Below, one piece after another: positions 12,299 through 14,418 of a stretch of DNA of 14,418 nt. Location: the NCBI GenBank assembly GCA_045660385.1, contig JAZRDT010000059.1, forward strand, positions 1 to 14,418, in the 5' to 3' direction. Every line of letters begins with the position of its first letter. Position 1 is the stretch's first letter. The position numbers and the translations under genes are program-made. A model generated the notes under the pieces. That model made no database searches. It had not been told where the DNA came from and saw nothing but the letters and a program-made list of their open reading frames with translations. The stretch comes from UBA1189 sp045660385 (GTDB taxonomy: Bacteria > Bacteroidota > Bacteroidia > Bacteroidales > Bacteroidaceae).

Positions 12299-14418
12299 TT
12301 ATTGCAATTTAGCCAAAGTCTCCTTAATCGCAGCAATCTTGCTCTCGGCGTCGGCTTGTTTCTTGCGCTCGGCAGCTACTACGGCCTCGGGAGCATTGCT
12401 TACGAAGCGCTCGTTAGAGAGCTTCTTCATCACGGAGTTGAGGAAGCCTTCGAGATAGGTGAGCTCGGCTTGGAGCTTGGCCACCTCGGCCTCTACGTCG
12501 ATGAGGCTACCCAGAGGTACGGCATACTCGGTAGTGCCTACCATGAACGATGAGGTGCCATCACCCTTAGCCTCAACCACGTTGATAGCCTCGAGGTTGC
12601 CCATCTTCTCGATGATGGCGTTGTAGGCAGCTACGCTGTGTGTGCCAACGACTTCGAGTGCGAGGGCCTCCTTCTGTGCAATGTTCTTCTGCAAGCGGAT
12701 GGTGCGCACGCCGCTGATGATGCTCTTGGCGGTCTCCACGTCGGCGATGAGCTGCTCGTCGTACTTGTCGGCAAAGATTTTCACGCTCTGTGTCATGATG
12801 CTCTCGCCAGCCTGGCGCTCCTCGATAGCCTGCCACAGCTCTTCGGTGATGAAGGGCATGAAGGGGTGGAGCAAACGAAGCAATGCATCGAAATAGTGGA
12901 GTGTGGCGTCGTAGGTCTGCTTGTCGATAGCGCAACCATAGGCGGGCTTCACAATCTCGAGGTACCAGCTTGAGAACTCATCCCAGAAGAGACGATATAC
13001 AGCCATCAAGGCCTCGCTCAAGCGATACTTGCTCATGAGGTCGTCCACCTCGAGAGCGGTCTTGGTGAGCATAGCCTCGAACCACTGGCAACCAAGGCGT
13101 GCCGCTTCGGGCTGAGCGATAGAGGCATCAACGTTCCAACCCTTAACGAGGCGGAAGGCATTCCAAATCTTATTGTTGAAGTTACGGCCCTGCTCGCAGA
13201 GTGAGTCATCGAAGAGGATGTCGTTACCTGCAGGAGCGCAGAGCATCATACCCATACGCACACCGTCGGCACCATACTGAGCGATGAGGTCGAGCGGGTC
13301 GGGCGAGTTGCCGAGGCTCTTTGACATCTTGCGGCCCAACTTGTCGCGCACGATACCGGTGAAGTACACGTTCTTGAAAGGCATGTCGCCCTTGTACTCA
13401 TATCCAGCCATGATCATGCGTGCCACCCAGAAGAAGATGATATCGGGACCGGTCACGAGATCGGCTGTGGGATAGTAGTAGTTGAGCTCGGCATTGTCAG
13501 GGTTGTTGATGCCGTCGAACAATGAGATGGGCCACAACCATGATGAGAACCAGGTGTCGAGCGCATCCTCGTCCTGACGGAGCTCGGCAGCAGTGATATT
13601 CTCGTAGCCCTCAATCTGCTGTGCAAGGGCTACAGCCTCCTCGATGCTATTGGCCACCACGAACTTCTCCTCGGCGTCCTCGGCTGTGGGGAGGAAGTAG
13701 GCGGGGATACGATGACCCCACCAGAGCTGACGGCTGATGCACCAGTCTTGAATGTTCTCCAACCAGTTGTTGTAGGTAGTCTTATACTTTGCGGGATAGA
13801 ACTTGAGTTCGTCGTTCATTACCGGGGGCAGCGCGATGTCAGCAAAGTGCTGCATACGGAGGAACCACTGCATGCAGAGGCGAGGCTCCACGGCTGTGTC
13901 GGCATTACGCTCCGAGTAGCCCACCTTGTTGTCATAGTCCTCCACCTTCTCGAGCAGGCCAGCTGCTTCAAGGTCCTTGGCGATGAGACGGCGCACCTCT
14001 ACGCGGTCCATACCTACGTACATACCTGCCTCGGGGCTCAGTGTGCCGTCGGGGTTGAAGATGTCGATAGTCTCGAGGTTGTGCTTCTTACCGAGCATGT
14101 AGTCGTTGGTGTCGTGAGCGGCGGTCACCTTCAAGCAACCAGAACCGAACTCGATGTCTACGTAGCGGTCCTCGATGACGGGAATTTCGCGACCTACGAG
14201 AGGCACGATTACCTTCTGCCCCTTGAGCCAAGTGTTCTTGGGGTCCTTGGGGTTGATACACATCGCGGTGTCACCCATGATGGTCTCGGGACGTGTGGTA
14301 GCCACTACGGCGTAGTAGCCCTTGTCGTCCTTGTGGATAACCATACCCTTCTCGGCCTCTACGTTCTCGAGACCTACTACATAGTATTTGAGGTAATAGA
14401 GCTTGCTCTTCTCCTCTT
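12299..14418 (-). CDS. valS: Valyl-tRNA synthetase, 3' part (N-terminus beyond window)
   Basis: About 705 codons of this class I aminoacyl-tRNA synthetase, which charges tRNA-Val in the cytoplasm, are visible. The frame is open through base 14418, so the N-terminal Rossmann half with the HIGH motif lies outside. Seen in order are the editing-domain motif ATTRPETIMGDTAM, the second catalytic half with WCISRQLWWGHRIPAY and ALDTWFSSWLWP, and GPDIIFFWVARMIMAG. Then follow the KMSKS signature in GRKMSKSLGNSPDP (about 13303-13344), the anticodon-binding helical domain with HPFMPFITEELWQ, and a C-terminal coiled-coil arm from about VEAEVAKLQAEL, typical of ValS rather than IleS or LeuS. The coiled-coil gene follows by 5 bp. 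Confidence 0.97.
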   Translation of the reverse strand, partial: EEKSKLYYLKYYVVGLENVEAEKGMVIHKDDKGYYAVVATTRPETIMGDTAMCINPKDPKNTWLKGQKVIVPLVGREIPVIEDRYVDIEFGSGCLKVTAAHDTNDYMLGKKHNLETIDIFNPDGTLSPEAGMYVGMDRVEVRRLIAKDLEAAGLLEKVEDYDNKVGYSERNADTAVEPRLCMQWFLRMQHFADIALPPVMNDELKFYPAKYKTTYNNWLENIQDWCISRQLWWGHRIPAYFLPTAEDAEEKFVVANSIEEAVALAQQIEGYENITAAELRQDEDALDTWFSSWLWPISLFDGINNPDNAELNYYYPTADLVTGPDIIFFWVARMIMAGYEYKGDMPFKNVYFTGIVRDKLGRKMSKSLGNSPDPLDLIAQYGADGVRMGMMLCAPAGNDILFDDSLCEQGRNFNNKIWNAFRLVKGWNVDASIAQPEAARLGCQWFEAMLTKTALEVDDLMSKYRLSEALMAVYRLFWDEFSSWYLEIVKPAYGCAIDKQTYDATLHYFDALLRLLHPFMPFITEELWQAIEERQAGESIMTQSVKIFADKYDEQLIADVETAKSIISGVRTIRLQKNIAQKEALALEVVGTHSVAAYNAIIEKMGNLEAINVVEAKGDGTSSFMVGTTEYAVPLGSLIDVEAEVAKLQAELTYLEGFLNSVMKKLSNERFVSNAPEAVVAAERKKQADAESKIAAIKETLAKLQ

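Overview
The window looks like chromosomal DNA of a Bacteroidales bacterium (Bacteroides/Prevotella-like). The reasons are a SusC/SusD pair followed by a surface-lipoprotein gene, Bacteroidetes-type promoters (TTTG at -33, TAnnTTTG at -7), weak or absent Shine-Dalgarno sequences, and outer-membrane lipoproteins with acidic residues after the lipid cysteine.

Left part (1-3349), housekeeping and metabolism: the 5' end of rpsT (minus), tRNA-Glu(UUC) (minus), and a compact divergent promoter region. The other promoter drives recO, followed 37 bp later by an EamA/DMT permease. Head-on to that pair is a secreted or lipidated GH29 alpha-L-fucosidase (minus), whose stop lies 4 bp from the permease stop.

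Middle (3350-5351), a disturbed accessory zone: a non-coding stretch holds four tandem copies of a 22-bp unit with a palindromic core. It is followed by a complete ISAs1-family insertion sequence of 1281 bp with 22/24-matching terminal inverted repeats but no target-site duplication. About 230 bp of unassigned sequence then leads into the SusC gene.

Right-centre (5352-11085), a three-gene outer-membrane uptake operon on the plus strand: SusC/RagA-type TonB-dependent transporter, SusD-like lipoprotein and an unrecognised lipoprotein, closed by a strong terminator. The SusC gene lacks its signal peptide and nearly all of its N-terminal carboxypeptidase-regulatory-like domain. No promoter is visible, so the operon looks either broken by an IS-associated rearrangement or stored as a silent cassette.

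Right part (11086-14418): a 261-bp intergenic region between two terminators contains a 12-C tract and competing hairpins. Beyond it on the minus strand is valS (truncated by the window end), followed 5 bp later by a membrane-anchored coiled-coil protein gene. The most unusual points are the 5'-decapitated SusC operon beside an IS without target duplication, the 22-bp repeat array, and the structured inter-terminator region with its poly-C tract.
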